A DNA stretch of 64,000 nt from assembly GCA_913055655.1 (NCBI GenBank), contig CAJXKA010000001.1:124001-188000 (forward strand). The letters are read 5' to 3'. Shown one piece after another: positions 21,009 to 30,286 of this stretch. The notes beneath the pieces are model-generated. The model had not been told where the DNA came from, searched no databases, and was given only the letters and a program-made list of their open reading frames with translations. Origin of the DNA: an uncultured Oceanospirillales bacterium. Lineage in GTDB: Bacteria; Pseudomonadota; Gammaproteobacteria; Xanthomonadales; SZUA-36. The position numbers were made by a program, and so were the translations under genes. Position 1 is the first letter of the stretch, and every line of letters begins with the position of its first letter.

Positions 21009-21815
21009 ATGACCCATTCCAAGTTTTTCGCCCTGTCGCTTGTCGCATTGGGATGCCTGGCCGGCCCCCATATGACCGGGGTCGCGCGGGCCGACGGCGA
21101 CATCGGTGAGCACGTCAACGACATGCAGGCGCACATCGACGAGTACACCGAGGAAGTCGAATGGCTGATCGACAGGGTTGACGGCATCGTTGACACCTAC
21201 GAGGCCGAGGGCGCAACCGCGGCCAAGCCCGAAGCCGTGGTTGACCACTGGGAGGCGGTCGATTTCCACTCCGCCATCGAGACCAATTACGTGCCGCTGT
21301 ACGCGTCCATCTGGCAGGGGCTGTTCGGCGTGCGCCAGGCGATTGAAAACGGGGAACCCGTCGCCGAGGTCCGCAAGCAGCAGGTGCAGCTGGAAGAATC
21401 GCTGTGGCAGTCGCTCGGCGCCGTGAAGCTGGCCGCGCAACTGCAAAAGCAGGGCAAGCTCACCATCGACCGGGAAACCGTCGCCACCACGCCGACCGAA
21501 ACCCTGGCCGATATCAAGATCCGCCTGGATCGCGTGGTCGCCAAGTACGCCGAGAAGCTGCCCGACGAGGCCACGGAGATCGTCCACGACGCTTACCTGA
21601 CCCAGTTCGAAGGGGTCGAAGGCATGCTGATCGAGCAGGACGCCGACCTGGTCGAAGACCTTGAGCTCGATTTCAATGTCGCGCTGCCGAAGGCGATTGC
21701 CGATGACCTGGGCGTCGACGCCGTGCGCGACATCGTGATTGCGATGCAGGGCAAGCTGGACCGTTCGATCGAGTTGCTGGAAGCGGCCGAGGCTTCGCGC
21801 AGCGACGTCTTCTGA
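21009..21815 (+). CDS. Exported helical protein of unknown function in the iron operon
   Basis: First gene behind the Fur box; 268 residues with a signal peptide ending near VARADGDI. The mature part is acidic and predicted all-helical (HVNDMQAHIDEYTEEVEWLI, VRKQQVQLEESLWQSLGAVK, ADIKIRLDRVVAKYAEKLP). It has no Cys after the signal and no CxxC or HxH motif. Position and regulation suggest a periplasmic helper of ferric uptake, for instance an iron-handling or ligand-release protein. It faintly recalls the helical extracytoplasmic segments of FTR1-type iron permeases, but I would not assign the family. Its TGA is followed directly by the ATG of the binding protein. Confidence 0.75.
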   Translation: MTHSKFFALSLVALGCLAGPHMTGVARADGDIGEHVNDMQAHIDEYTEEVEWLIDRVDGIVDTYEAEGATAAKPEAVVDHWEAVDFHSAIETNYVPLYASIWQGLFGVRQAIENGEPVAEVRKQQVQLEESLWQSLGAVKLAAQLQKQGKLTIDRETVATTPTETLADIKIRLDRVVAKYAEKLPDEATEIVHDAYLTQFEGVEGMLIEQDADLVEDLELDFNVALPKAIADDLGVDAVRDIVIAMQGKLDRSIELLEAAEASRSDVF

Positions 21816-22862
21816 ATGCACCGCCGGACGCTTTTGACATCGGCCCTGAAGCTGGGCCTGGGCGCGGGCGCCCTGGGCATCATGCCCGGGCTGGCCGGGC
21901 GTGCGTTCGCGCAGGCCGGCGCCGCGTCGGTGGAGGAACTGCCACCGCTTGAAGGTGAGCTGACGATGTACCTGGGCCGTGGCGAGGGTGGCCTGTATGA
22001 GAACGTCCTCAAGGCCATCGAACAACGCAACCCGAAGCTCAAGCTTGGTATCCGGCGCGGGCCGACGGCCGCACTCGCCAACGCCATCGTTGCCGAGGCC
22101 GGGGCGGGCGTGCGCCGCGCCGATGTCTTCTGGGCCGTGGATTCCGGCGCCATTGGCCTTGTGCGCGATGCGGGCCTGGCGCAGGTGCTGCCCGACGACC
22201 TGCAGGCCGGCCTGCAGCCCGAGTTCCGCTACCCGGGCTGGGCGCCGGTCACCGGCCGCATTCGCACGCTGCCGTTTCACACCGGCAGGCTGGCCGCCGA
22301 TGACATCCCGAAGGACATCATGGCCCTGCCGACGGCCGGCCTTTCGCTGGGCTGGGCGCCGGCCTACGCCTCGTTCCAGTCGTTCGTCACCGCCATGCGC
22401 CTGCTGCGCGGCCCCGAGGCCACGCGCGACTGGCTCCGCGCCACCGCAAAAGTGGCAAAGACCTATGCCGGCGAACTGGGCGTCGTGATGGCCGTTGAGC
22501 GTGGCGAGGTGGATGTCGGCTTCGCCAACCACTACTACACGCTGCGGTTGAAATCCGGCAAGCCGGATGCGCAGGTGGACCTGGCGTTCACGAACAACGA
22601 CGCCGGCTGCCTGGTGAACGCTTCAGGCGTGCTGGCGCTGGGCGATGACGAGTTGCCGGTCAACTTCATCCGTTACCTGCTGACCCGGGAAGTGCAGTCT
22701 TACCTGGCCCGGGAAGCATACGAGATCCCGCTGGTCGAAGGCGTCGAGCCGCCGGAAGGGCTGCCCGGCCTGGAGACCCTGTCACCACCCGATGTCGACC
22801 TGACACGGCTGGCGGACCTGCGGCCCACGCTGGACCTGATGCGAGACGCCGGGGTGCTATGA
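21816..22862 (+). CDS. Ferric iron ABC transporter, periplasmic binding protein (FbpA-like)
   Basis: A 348-residue solute-binding protein. The N-terminus MHRRTLLTSALKLGLGAG resembles a Tat leader with an RR pair, although Sec export is also possible. The fold markers of iron-binding FbpA/FutA proteins are present: ELTMYLGRGEGGLYENVLKA near the N-terminus, and the adjacent tyrosines Tyr240-Tyr241 in VGFANHYYTLRLK, which ligate Fe(III) in this family. The neighbourhood (Fur box, permease, ATPase) supports iron(III). The start codon follows the preceding stop with no gap; its own stop overlaps the permease ATG. Confidence 0.9.
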   Translation: MHRRTLLTSALKLGLGAGALGIMPGLAGRAFAQAGAASVEELPPLEGELTMYLGRGEGGLYENVLKAIEQRNPKLKLGIRRGPTAALANAIVAEAGAGVRRADVFWAVDSGAIGLVRDAGLAQVLPDDLQAGLQPEFRYPGWAPVTGRIRTLPFHTGRLAADDIPKDIMALPTAGLSLGWAPAYASFQSFVTAMRLLRGPEATRDWLRATAKVAKTYAGELGVVMAVERGEVDVGFANHYYTLRLKSGKPDAQVDLAFTNNDAGCLVNASGVLALGDDELPVNFIRYLLTREVQSYLAREAYEIPLVEGVEPPEGLPGLETLSPPDVDLTRLADLRPTLDLMRDAGVL

Positions 22863-24379
22863 ACCGCTGGTCTGCGTCCTGGCCGCTGGCGGGCCTGATC
22901 GCCCTGGTCACCGTGGCGCCCATCGTGGTGCTGTTCGACCTGGCCGATGCCCCCACGGGCCTGTTCGAGGCCCGCAACCTGGGCCTGGTGGCAAACACCC
23001 TGTTACTGACCGCCATCACCGTGGCCGGGTCCGTGCTGGTCGGCGTACCGCTGGCGATGCTGACGGCCTTCGTGCAGCTGCCCTGGCGGCGGTTCTGGCT
23101 GGTACTGCTGGTCGCGCCGCTGGCCATGCCCAGCTATATCGGCGCGTTCACGCTGTACGCGGCCTTCGGCCCCGGCGGCGAGATCGAGAATGTGCTGGGG
23201 TTCGCCACGCCGCGGGTGTCCGGCCTGGCTGGCGCCAGCCTGGTCATGGTGCTGTACACCTATCCCTTCGTGCTGCTGACCACCCGCGCGGCCCTGTTGG
23301 GCCAGGACGCGACGCTGGTGAACGCCGCCCGCTCGCTGGGCACGTCGTTCTGGATATGCCTGTGGCGCGTGGTGCTGCCGCGCGCACTGACCGGCATTGC
23401 CGCCGGGGCGCTGCTGGGGGCGCTGTACGCGCTGTCCGATTTCGGTACGCCGGCGATCATGGGGCTGGATACGTTCACCCGCGTGATCTACGTTGAGTAC
23501 AACGCCTTCGGCCTGGGCCAGGCGGCGCTGTTCTCGCTGCAATTACTGGTGATTGTCGGCCTGGTGCTGTACCTGGAGTCGCGGGTCAAGGTGACGCCGG
23601 AGCGCCCGGGGCGCTGCCTGCAGGTCTGGCCGCGGCGTGGCCGGGCGCCGTTGTGGCTGTTGCCGGCGCTGCCCGTGGTGCTGCTCGCCATCGTGCTGCC
23701 GCTGGCGGTGTTTGGCACCTGGCTGTGGCGTGAGGGCGCCGAGGGTTTCGAACTGTCGTATGCGTGGAATTCGGCCCGCGCCTCGTTCCTGGCGGCGGTC
23801 GTGGCCGTCATCGCCGCGCTGCCGGTGGCCCATGCGGCCATGAGTGGACGGGCAGGGCGACTGTTCGAACGCGTGACCTACCTGGGCTTCGGCGTACCGG
23901 GCATCGTCATGGGCACGGCGCTGGTCTACCTGGGCCTGAAGCTGCCGTTCCTCTACCAGACGCTGGCGCTGCTGGTACTGGCCTACGTGCTGCGTTTCCT
24001 GCCACTGGCCGTGGGGACCATCCGGTCGACGGCCGAGGGCCTCGACGCCGGAGTCGTCAACGCGGCCCGCGTGCTGGGCGCCGGCCGACGCGAAGTCTTC
24101 CGGCGTGTGACCCTGCCGCTGACCATGCGCGGCGTGACCGCGGGCGCGGCACTGGTGTTCCTGGAGGCGATGCGGGAGCTGCCGGCGACGCTGCTGCTGG
24201 CGCCCACCGGTTTTGAATCCCTGGCGACCTACCTGTGGCGCGTCTACGAGGCCGGCTACTTCGGTCGCGCCGCCGTGCCGGGCCTGATGCTGGTACTGAT
24301 CTCCGGGCTTGGCCTGGCCCTGATGCTGTCCGGGGAACGGCGCGCGGAGTTCGGGGTTTTCGGGGATAATCGGCCCTGA
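22859..24379 (+). CDS. Ferric iron ABC transporter, fused two-half permease (FbpB-like)
   Basis: Inner-membrane permease of 506 residues, made of two homologous halves of about six helices each, as usual for FbpB/SfuB. Each half carries an EAA loop contacting the ATPase: VNAARSLGTSFWICLWRVVLP in the first and VNAARVLGAGRREVFRRVTLP in the second, each ending with the conserved LPRAL or LPLTM. ATGA overlap with the binding-protein gene, and TGATG overlap with the ATPase gene, indicate coupled translation. Confidence 0.93.
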   Translation: MNRWSASWPLAGLIALVTVAPIVVLFDLADAPTGLFEARNLGLVANTLLLTAITVAGSVLVGVPLAMLTAFVQLPWRRFWLVLLVAPLAMPSYIGAFTLYAAFGPGGEIENVLGFATPRVSGLAGASLVMVLYTYPFVLLTTRAALLGQDATLVNAARSLGTSFWICLWRVVLPRALTGIAAGALLGALYALSDFGTPAIMGLDTFTRVIYVEYNAFGLGQAALFSLQLLVIVGLVLYLESRVKVTPERPGRCLQVWPRRGRAPLWLLPALPVVLLAIVLPLAVFGTWLWREGAEGFELSYAWNSARASFLAAVVAVIAALPVAHAAMSGRAGRLFERVTYLGFGVPGIVMGTALVYLGLKLPFLYQTLALLVLAYVLRFLPLAVGTIRSTAEGLDAGVVNAARVLGAGRREVFRRVTLPLTMRGVTAGAALVFLEAMRELPATLLLAPTGFESLATYLWRVYEAGYFGRAAVPGLMLVLISGLGLALMLSGERRAEFGVFGDNRP

Positions 24380-25395
24380 TGCTGCGAGTGAAGAACATGA
24401 GCGTGGACTATGGCGCCACGCGGGTCGTCCATGACCTCGGCCTGGCCCTGGCCGACGATGAAATCGTCACCCTGGTCGGCCCCACCGGCTGTGGCAAGAC
24501 CACGGTGCTGCAGGCCATCGCCGGCCTGGTGCCCATGGCCACCGGCGAGGTCGCCCTGGGCGACTGGACCGCCACGGCGAAACACTGGGTGCCACCGGAA
24601 AAACGCGGCATCGGCATGGTGTTCCAGGATTTCGCGCTGTTCCCGCACCTGACGGTGGAAAAGAACATCGGCTTCCGGCTGGATGACCCCGCCGTGGTCG
24701 ATCACTGGCTCCAACGCTTGCGGCTGGTGGAGAAACGCCATGCCCGGCCGGGAACGCTCTCCGGTGGCCAGAAACAGCGCGTCGCCCTGGCGCGGGCGCT
24801 GGCGCATTCACCGAAGCTGATGCTGCTGGACGAACCGCTCTCCAACCTGGACGCCGCGTTGAAAGACAGCCTGCGCCGCGAGATTCGTGATGCGCTGAAG
24901 GCGGCCGGCGTCCCCGCCATCTGGGTCACCCATGACCAGGACGAAGCCCTGTCCGTGGGCGACCGGCTGGGGGTACTGGAACACGGCCGCCTGGTGCAGC
25001 TGGATGACCCCGAAACCTGTTTCTGCCGGCCCGCGTCCCGCTTCGTGGCCGGCTTCCTGGGTGAAGCCAGTTTCCTGGCCGGCAACCTGGCCGGCGACAG
25101 CGCCACCACGCCGCTCGGTGATATCCCCGCCTGGCCCGTCGACACCCGCGAAGGCGCCGTCGACCTGCTGCTAAGGCCCGACGACTGCTCGCTGGTGGGT
25201 GACAGCGCAGACGGCAACGGCCAGGTACGCTTCGCCCAGTACGAGGGCGGGACCTGGCTCTACGCCGTCGAGGTCGACGGCGGGATTCACCTGCAGGTGC
25301 GGACCAGCCACGAGACCCGCCTGGCCGTGGGCGACCGCGTGCAGCTGCAGGTCACGACCACGCACCCCTTGGCGGCGTTTTCGCGCACGGCCTAG
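24379..25395 (+). CDS. Ferric iron ABC transporter ATPase (FbpC-like)
   Basis: Nucleotide-binding subunit of 338 residues powering iron(III) import. Walker A GPTGCGKTT, Q-loop VFQDFALFPH, signature LSGGQKQR, Walker B LMLLDEP, D-loop SNLDA and switch His in VTHDQDEA are all intact. A C-terminal TOBE-like domain (about 240-338) is expected for this class. It is the last gene of the Fur-controlled operon; no clear terminator follows. Confidence 0.93.
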   Translation: MLRVKNMSVDYGATRVVHDLGLALADDEIVTLVGPTGCGKTTVLQAIAGLVPMATGEVALGDWTATAKHWVPPEKRGIGMVFQDFALFPHLTVEKNIGFRLDDPAVVDHWLQRLRLVEKRHARPGTLSGGQKQRVALARALAHSPKLMLLDEPLSNLDAALKDSLRREIRDALKAAGVPAIWVTHDQDEALSVGDRLGVLEHGRLVQLDDPETCFCRPASRFVAGFLGEASFLAGNLAGDSATTPLGDIPAWPVDTREGAVDLLLRPDDCSLVGDSADGNGQVRFAQYEGGTWLYAVEVDGGIHLQVRTSHETRLAVGDRVQLQVTTTHPLAAFSRTA

Positions 25396-25590
25396 TTAAA
25401 CCTCCGCTTAATCATAATTTTATGGCGCATTTCTGGAACGGCGGGAATGCCGGGCGTATCGTTATGGCAGGGGAAAACACGATGACAAGCCCATCGGGCG
25501 TCAGGCGTTTTCGGGCAGGGAATGGCGTTCGGGCGGGCGAACCGTAGCCGTCACCCCTGTGATGTGGGGTGGCTCCATTGGAGGAGACCC
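25396..25590. other. Leader and promoter region before the DUF11 gene
   Basis: No gene is visible. A 6-bp hairpin with arms CACCCC and GGGGTG (about 25553-25572) lies just before the GGAGGAG ribosome-binding site and could affect translation. I found no riboswitch motif I would name. Confidence 0.35.
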
Positions 25591-26148
25591 ATGTCCAAGC
25601 CCATCCGTAACTTTCTTGCCCTGCTGGCCAGCCTGGCCTTTACCACCACCGTGTACGCGCAGCCCAGCGCCGATGTCCGGGTCAGCAACCATGCTTCCCC
25701 CGACGCCGTGGTGGCGTTCGATTCATTCAGCTACCTCATGACCGTGTCCAACGCCGGCCCGGACCAGGCCCAGGGCGTGGAACTGGTGAGCAACCTGCCG
25801 ACGACGGTCAGCACGGATTCATTTACCACTGACCAGGGCAACTGCATCCTGTCCACCCACTCGATTAACTGCGCGTTCGGGTCCATCCCCGCCGGGGGTG
25901 CCGTCAATGTGCGGGTAGAAGTGACGAGCCTGTTCCAGGGCACGATTTACAGCACGGCCACGGCGAGCGCCGTCACCGCAGACCCGGATATGTCGAACAA
26001 CGAGGCAAGAGCGACAGTTCAAGTGGTCCAGAGCGCGGCCGACCTGCCGGAGCACACCATCTCGGTGATGACTGAAGGCGCCACGATCATCCTGGTCGTG
26101 ACCCTGATGTTGTTTGGGGCGTTCGCCGTCCGGCGGCATGGTGGTTGA
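25591..26148 (+). CDS. Secreted DUF11-domain protein with C-terminal membrane tail
   Basis: A 185-residue protein: signal peptide MSKPIRNFLALLASLAFTTTVYA, one DUF11/conserved-repeat beta-sandwich (ADVRVSNHASPDAVVAFDSF through NNEARATVQV, with the typical VSNAGPDQAQGVELVSNLP), then a C-terminal hydrophobic helix followed by RRHGG. The tail resembles sorting-type anchors (hydrophobic helix then basic residues), but I see no recognisable sorting motif ahead of it. GGAGGAG precedes the ATG at 25591. Probable role: surface or envelope protein, function unknown. Confidence 0.75.
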   Translation: MSKPIRNFLALLASLAFTTTVYAQPSADVRVSNHASPDAVVAFDSFSYLMTVSNAGPDQAQGVELVSNLPTTVSTDSFTTDQGNCILSTHSINCAFGSIPAGGAVNVRVEVTSLFQGTIYSTATASAVTADPDMSNNEARATVQVVQSAADLPEHTISVMTEGATIILVVTLMLFGAFAVRRHGG

Positions 26149-26158
26149 GTGAACCGGT

Positions 26159-27070
26159 TCAGTCGCGCTTGCCCAGAATTTTCTTGATGCCTTCAACAAT
26201 CGCGACGACGACGATACCGAGCACGATACCGATGACGCCGGTGTAAAGCACGCCGGCCAGTGTGCCGGCGATGCCACCACCTGCCATCAGTTCAATGCTC
26301 TCCTGCAGGTGATGCAGCGCCGGAATGCCATGGGCGACGATGCCGCCGCCGACCAGGAACATCGCAATGGTGCCGGCCACGGACAGGAACTTCATCAGCC
26401 AGGGCGCGGCGGCCACGATGCCGAGACCAAGCTTCTGGACGAACGCCCCGGGCCGCTTCGACAGCGCCAGTCCCAGGTCATCCATCTTGATGATGGCGGC
26501 GACCAGGCCGTAGACGCCCACGGTCATGATGACGGCAATGGCGCAGAGCACGCCGATGCGCGTGGCGAGCGCCGCGGTGGCGACCGTGCCCAGCGAGATG
26601 ACGATAATCTCGGCCGAGAGGATGAAATCGGTGCGGATGGCGCCCTTGATCTTCTGTTTCTCGATCTGCTTCAGGTCGACTTTCGGGTCGAGCAGGGCCT
26701 CGTGGAGTTCCCGTTCCTTCTCCGCTTCGGATTGAGGGTGCAGGAACTTGTGGGCCACTTTCTCGATGCCTTCGAAGCACAGGAAGGTGCCGCCCAGCAT
26801 CAACAACGGTGTAATGACCCATGGCGCGATGGCGCTGATGACCAGCGCCGCGGGTACCAGGATGGCCTTGTTGACGGCCGAGCCCTTGGCGACCGCCCAC
26901 ACGACCGGTAACTCGCGGTTCGCCTTCACGCCGGAGACCTGTTCCGCGTTCACGGCCAGGTCATCGCCCAGCAGGCCGGCGGTCTTCTTGGCCGCCACCT
27001 TGGTCATCACGGAGACATCGTCGAGCACCGTGGCGATGTCGTCGAGCAGGGCGAACAGGCTGCTGGCCAT
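26159..27070 (-). CDS. yedI: DUF808 (YedI) inner-membrane protein
   Basis: A 303-residue multi-spanning membrane protein. The family-typical start MASSLFALLDDIATVLDDVS and VMTKVAAKKTAGLLGDDLAVNA are present, followed by about six hydrophobic stretches including AEIIVISLGTVATAALATRI and AGVLYTGVIGIVLGIVVVAI. Function is not established for the family. It ends 10 bases from the convergent DUF11 gene and begins 3 bases after the oxidoreductase, so it may be cotranscribed with that gene. Confidence 0.9.
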   Translation of the reverse strand: MASSLFALLDDIATVLDDVSVMTKVAAKKTAGLLGDDLAVNAEQVSGVKANRELPVVWAVAKGSAVNKAILVPAALVISAIAPWVITPLLMLGGTFLCFEGIEKVAHKFLHPQSEAEKERELHEALLDPKVDLKQIEKQKIKGAIRTDFILSAEIIVISLGTVATAALATRIGVLCAIAVIMTVGVYGLVAAIIKMDDLGLALSKRPGAFVQKLGLGIVAAAPWLMKFLSVAGTIAMFLVGGGIVAHGIPALHHLQESIELMAGGGIAGTLAGVLYTGVIGIVLGIVVVAIVEGIKKILGKRD

Positions 27071-27073
27071 CGA

Positions 27074-28273
27074 TCAGGCCTCCACGGGCTGGCCGCTGGC
27101 GGCCGAGCGGTAAATGGCGTCGATCAGGCGGACATCACGCAGGCCCATCTCGCCGGGCGCGATCTGCGTGACGCCGTCGCGAATGACATCGGCAAAATGG
27201 TCGCACTGGCGATGGAACTGCACGCCCGGGTCACCGGGGTCGAGTGTTTCCGTGTTCCCGTTTCGCGCCAGGGTCATGTGCTGGCCGCTGTAACCGGTGG
27301 CCGGTTCCATGATGAGCCGGCCGTCGCTGCCGGTCACATCGGCAACATTTCGGCCGGGTGCCGTGTCATACGAGGTCAGCAGGTCCGCGGTCGCGCCGGA
27401 GGGAAACTCGAGGTGGGTGCGCACGGTGGCGAAAATTTCCGCGAAACGCGGGTCGCCGGCCGGCTGCTCGGTGGTGGCGGTGATCGTGGTCGGCATTTCA
27501 CCGGAAAGGTACAGCGCCGATTGCAGGCCGTAGATGCCGTAGTCCTCCAACGGACCGCCACCGGCCAGTGACCGCACCACGCGCCAGTTGTCGGCCGGGC
27601 TGGTCGGGCCCATGCGGTAGGTCTGGTGGGTCTCGATGTGCTGGATCTTGCCGACGGCCCCTTCGCGCATCAGTGCCATGGCACGCAGGTTATAGGGCTC
27701 GAAATGGCAGCGGTAGCCGATCATCAGTTCGCGGTTGGCCGCCTTGCCGGCGGCGATCATGCGCTCGCATTCGGCCGGGGTCAGCGCCATCGGCTTCTCG
27801 CACAGCACGTGCTTGCCGGCGGCGAAGGCCTTCTCGGTCCAGTCGGCGTGCAGGCCGCTGGGCAGGACCACGTAGACCGCCTCGACCCGGTCATCCCCGG
27901 CGATGGCATCGAAGTTGTCGTAGCTGTAGATGGCATCGTCCGCCAGGCCATACGCCGCCGCCACGGTGCCGGCCTTTTCCGGGTTGCCGGACACCACGGC
28001 GGCCACGTGGCAGCGGTGCGCCCTCGCCAGCGCGGGCATGACCCGGTTAATGCCATAACCGCCCAGGCCGATGACGGCCACGCCCAGGCTGTCGCCCGAA
28101 GGCGCAGATGGCGGCGAGGTGGGCAGGTTCATGCGGCCGGGTGCGGGCATGCCAATGGCCTTGCGGGGCAGGCTGGACTGCGCCCAGGCCAGGGGCCCCA
28201 GCCACGGCGACGCGGCGAGACCGGTGGCGGTCAGTTGAAGGAAGCGACGACGGCTGTGGTGGTTCGGGTTCAT
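27074..28273 (-). CDS. Tat-exported Gfo/Idh/MocA-family oxidoreductase
   Basis: A 399-residue NAD(P)-dependent sugar-type oxidoreductase. The N-terminus NHHSRRRFLQLTATG is a textbook twin-arginine motif, so the enzyme is folded with its cofactor and exported, as for glucose-fructose oxidoreductase. The Rossmann start is AVIGLGGYGINRVMPAL; the catalytic Lys motif is CEKPMALTP; GYRCHFEPYN follows. The ATG at 28273 is preferred over one 17 codons earlier because it sets the Tat motif correctly. Substrate is unknown; a periplasmic sugar is likely. Confidence 0.88.
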   Translation of the reverse strand: MNPNHHSRRRFLQLTATGLAASPWLGPLAWAQSSLPRKAIGMPAPGRMNLPTSPPSAPSGDSLGVAVIGLGGYGINRVMPALARAHRCHVAAVVSGNPEKAGTVAAAYGLADDAIYSYDNFDAIAGDDRVEAVYVVLPSGLHADWTEKAFAAGKHVLCEKPMALTPAECERMIAAGKAANRELMIGYRCHFEPYNLRAMALMREGAVGKIQHIETHQTYRMGPTSPADNWRVVRSLAGGGPLEDYGIYGLQSALYLSGEMPTTITATTEQPAGDPRFAEIFATVRTHLEFPSGATADLLTSYDTAPGRNVADVTGSDGRLIMEPATGYSGQHMTLARNGNTETLDPGDPGVQFHRQCDHFADVIRDGVTQIAPGEMGLRDVRLIDAIYRSAASGQPVEA

Positions 28274-28322
28274 GAGAATCCTGTGTGCAGAATCGAGAGT
28301 CCGGAACGGGTATCCTAGCGCC

Positions 28323-29093
28323 ATGATCGATATTGGCGAAGGATTCTGGAATATTCGGGGCAGCTACCGCATCGCGGGGGTGCTCGACGTCGGCACGCAG
28401 GCGTCGATCGTGTGCCTGTCGTCCGGCAACTACCTGATGCTCGATGCCTGTGACTTCGACGATGCGGATTTCGCCGGGATCGACGAACTCACCGACGGCG
28501 GCGAGCGGCTCGAGGCCATTGTCAACCTGCACCCGTTCCACACCCTGCACGTGGCGCACGCCCATTCGCGATACCCGAAGGCAGCCCTGTTCGGCAGCCG
28601 TCGCCATCACCGCAAACTGCAGGACCTGCCCTGGCAGTCGCTCACGTCCGACGACCCGGCCTTTCACGCGCAGTACGCGGCGGACCTGCAATTCTCGGTA
28701 CCGGCCGGGGTCGACTTCATTTCGGACAACGAGCGCGTGCATTTCTCGTCCGTACTCGTGTACCACCCGGCCTCGGCGACGATCCACTCCAACGACACGT
28801 TCAACTATATCCCGGCGAAGGGGCTGGTCCGCTTCACGCCACTGGCCGACACCGTCAGCTTCCATCCCACGCTGGGTTCGGCGCTGGAACGGCGCCCCGG
28901 CGCCGGCGCGGACTTCCAGGCCTGGGCCGAGGCGCTGATCGGGCGTTGGGGCGAGGCGCGCAACCTCTGTGCGGCGCACTCGGGCGTGCTGTTGGGCGAA
29001 GACAACGATGGACCATCGCTCCGGGCGCGGATGGAAAGCGCGCTGGCCAAAGTGGTCCCCAAACTCAAACGTCACGACCAGGAACAGGCGTGA
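28323..29093 (+). CDS. Hypothetical protein, possibly metallo-beta-lactamase-like (DUF4336 type)
   Basis: A 256-residue protein divergent from the Tat oxidoreductase. The start GEGFWNIRGSYRIAGVLDVG, the segment NYLMLDACDFDD, and INLHPFHTLHVAHAHSRYPKA resemble the outline of MBL-fold DUF4336 proteins, but the canonical HxHxDH zinc motif is absent: a His-rich stretch reads HPFHTLHVAHAH. It may be a degenerate or non-hydrolytic member. No signal peptide. The ATG at 28323 is preferred over one 17 codons earlier. Confidence 0.6.
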   Translation: MIDIGEGFWNIRGSYRIAGVLDVGTQASIVCLSSGNYLMLDACDFDDADFAGIDELTDGGERLEAIVNLHPFHTLHVAHAHSRYPKAALFGSRRHHRKLQDLPWQSLTSDDPAFHAQYAADLQFSVPAGVDFISDNERVHFSSVLVYHPASATIHSNDTFNYIPAKGLVRFTPLADTVSFHPTLGSALERRPGAGADFQAWAEALIGRWGEARNLCAAHSGVLLGEDNDGPSLRARMESALAKVVPKLKRHDQEQA

Positions 29094-29116
29094 CCCGGAC
29101 CGCATAAACCAACACC

Positions 29117-30286
29117 ATGATCCGATTCACCCTCCTGCTTATTGCTTCATTGATGACCTGTCATGCCGGCCAGGCACGTGCCGCCGAAGCGCCCGCCCGC
29201 ACGGTCCTGGTCATTGTCGACGGCCTGCATTACCAGGCCCCCGAACGCCTGTCCCTGCCGACATTCGCGAAACTCGCGGAGAATGGCTCGGTGGTGGAGA
29301 AGGTGACCGGCATCATTCCCTACCACCCCACCCACGGCGAGTACGCGGCGGTGCACACCTCGTCCTACCCGAACCCGATGATGATGGCGGGCACGGTGTT
29401 CCTGGCGCCGGAACAGACCATGCTCCAGCACCAGTTCGAGGATGCCGCCTTCATCGCCAACTCGCGGTCCTACCAGTCGATCACCGACGGCTACGAGGTG
29501 GTCATCCAGCAGGTGGGCACTGACGCGGTGGCCGTGGACCGCGCGATTCGCGTCCTGCGCGACTATTCGCCCGATTTCCTGCGCCTGCACCTGCAAAACA
29601 CCGGCAACGGTGGCAGCGAGACGCTGGAAGCCGCGACTGACGCCCCCTGGCGTCATGACATCTGGCACCCGGATTCGCCCTACATCGCCAGGGCCACCGA
29701 GGCCGACCGGCAGGTCGGGCGACTGGTGGAGGCGCTGAAAGCGGCGGGGCAGTGGGAAGACACCCTGTTCATCGTGACATCCGACCATGGCCAGACGAAG
29801 ACCGGCTGGCACCCGACATTGCCCGAGGAGAGCTGGCTGTTTCCCGCCGTCTTCCACGGCCCCGGCATTCGCCAGGGCCACCGGGTCGAGTGGGCCGACC
29901 AGACCGATATCGTGCCGACCATCGCCGAACTGATGGGCGTGCCGGCGCCCAACGACGATGGCGGCGCCGGCCGGGTGCTGACAGCGATCATGACCGGCAC
30001 CGGGGACGACTCAAACGGGCAGTCCGCCATCTATCCGCTGAACCAGGTGCTGGCCCGGTATATCGTCGCCGAGGCCGAGCTGGTCCTGGCCTCGCGCGAA
30101 GCCCCGTACCTGAACAGCCTGGCGATGAGCCTGGAGAGCCGGTTCTACGGGCTGCGGCGGGTCATGGACTGGGACGAGCTCGGCACCCTCCAGGCCCTGC
30201 TGGCACATAACCGCGATATTGTCGGGCAGATGGATCGCGCACTCGATGAATGGCATCGGGCCGGTGTGCCAGAAGCCTCCCCATGA
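29117..30286 (+). CDS. Exported alkaline-phosphatase-superfamily hydrolase
   Basis: A 389-residue enzyme with a signal peptide (MIRFTLLLIASLMTCHAGQARA). Alkaline phosphatase superfamily (phosphodiesterase or sulfatase-like) core: the first metal Asp in VLVIVDGLHYQAP, a likely nucleophile Thr in YHPTHGEYA, and the second metal cluster in FIVTSDHGQTKTGWHP. It cannot be a formylglycine sulfatase since CxPxR is missing. It probably cleaves a periplasmic phospho- or sulfo-ester. ATGA overlap with the sulfotransferase gene indicates a shared operon. Confidence 0.82.
   Translation: MIRFTLLLIASLMTCHAGQARAAEAPARTVLVIVDGLHYQAPERLSLPTFAKLAENGSVVEKVTGIIPYHPTHGEYAAVHTSSYPNPMMMAGTVFLAPEQTMLQHQFEDAAFIANSRSYQSITDGYEVVIQQVGTDAVAVDRAIRVLRDYSPDFLRLHLQNTGNGGSETLEAATDAPWRHDIWHPDSPYIARATEADRQVGRLVEALKAAGQWEDTLFIVTSDHGQTKTGWHPTLPEESWLFPAVFHGPGIRQGHRVEWADQTDIVPTIAELMGVPAPNDDGGAGRVLTAIMTGTGDDSNGQSAIYPLNQVLARYIVAEAELVLASREAPYLNSLAMSLESRFYGLRRVMDWDELGTLQALLAHNRDIVGQMDRALDEWHRAGVPEASP

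Noticed and set aside
20979-22532. 517-codon open frame on the minus strand across the iron operon
   Set aside because: It shadows two clear plus-strand genes, and its translation has no domain, signal or start context.
25440-25590. Cyclic-di-GMP riboswitch in the GC-rich leader
   Set aside because: Some GGCA/GGGA-like fragments are present, but the conserved GEMM core order and pairing are not.
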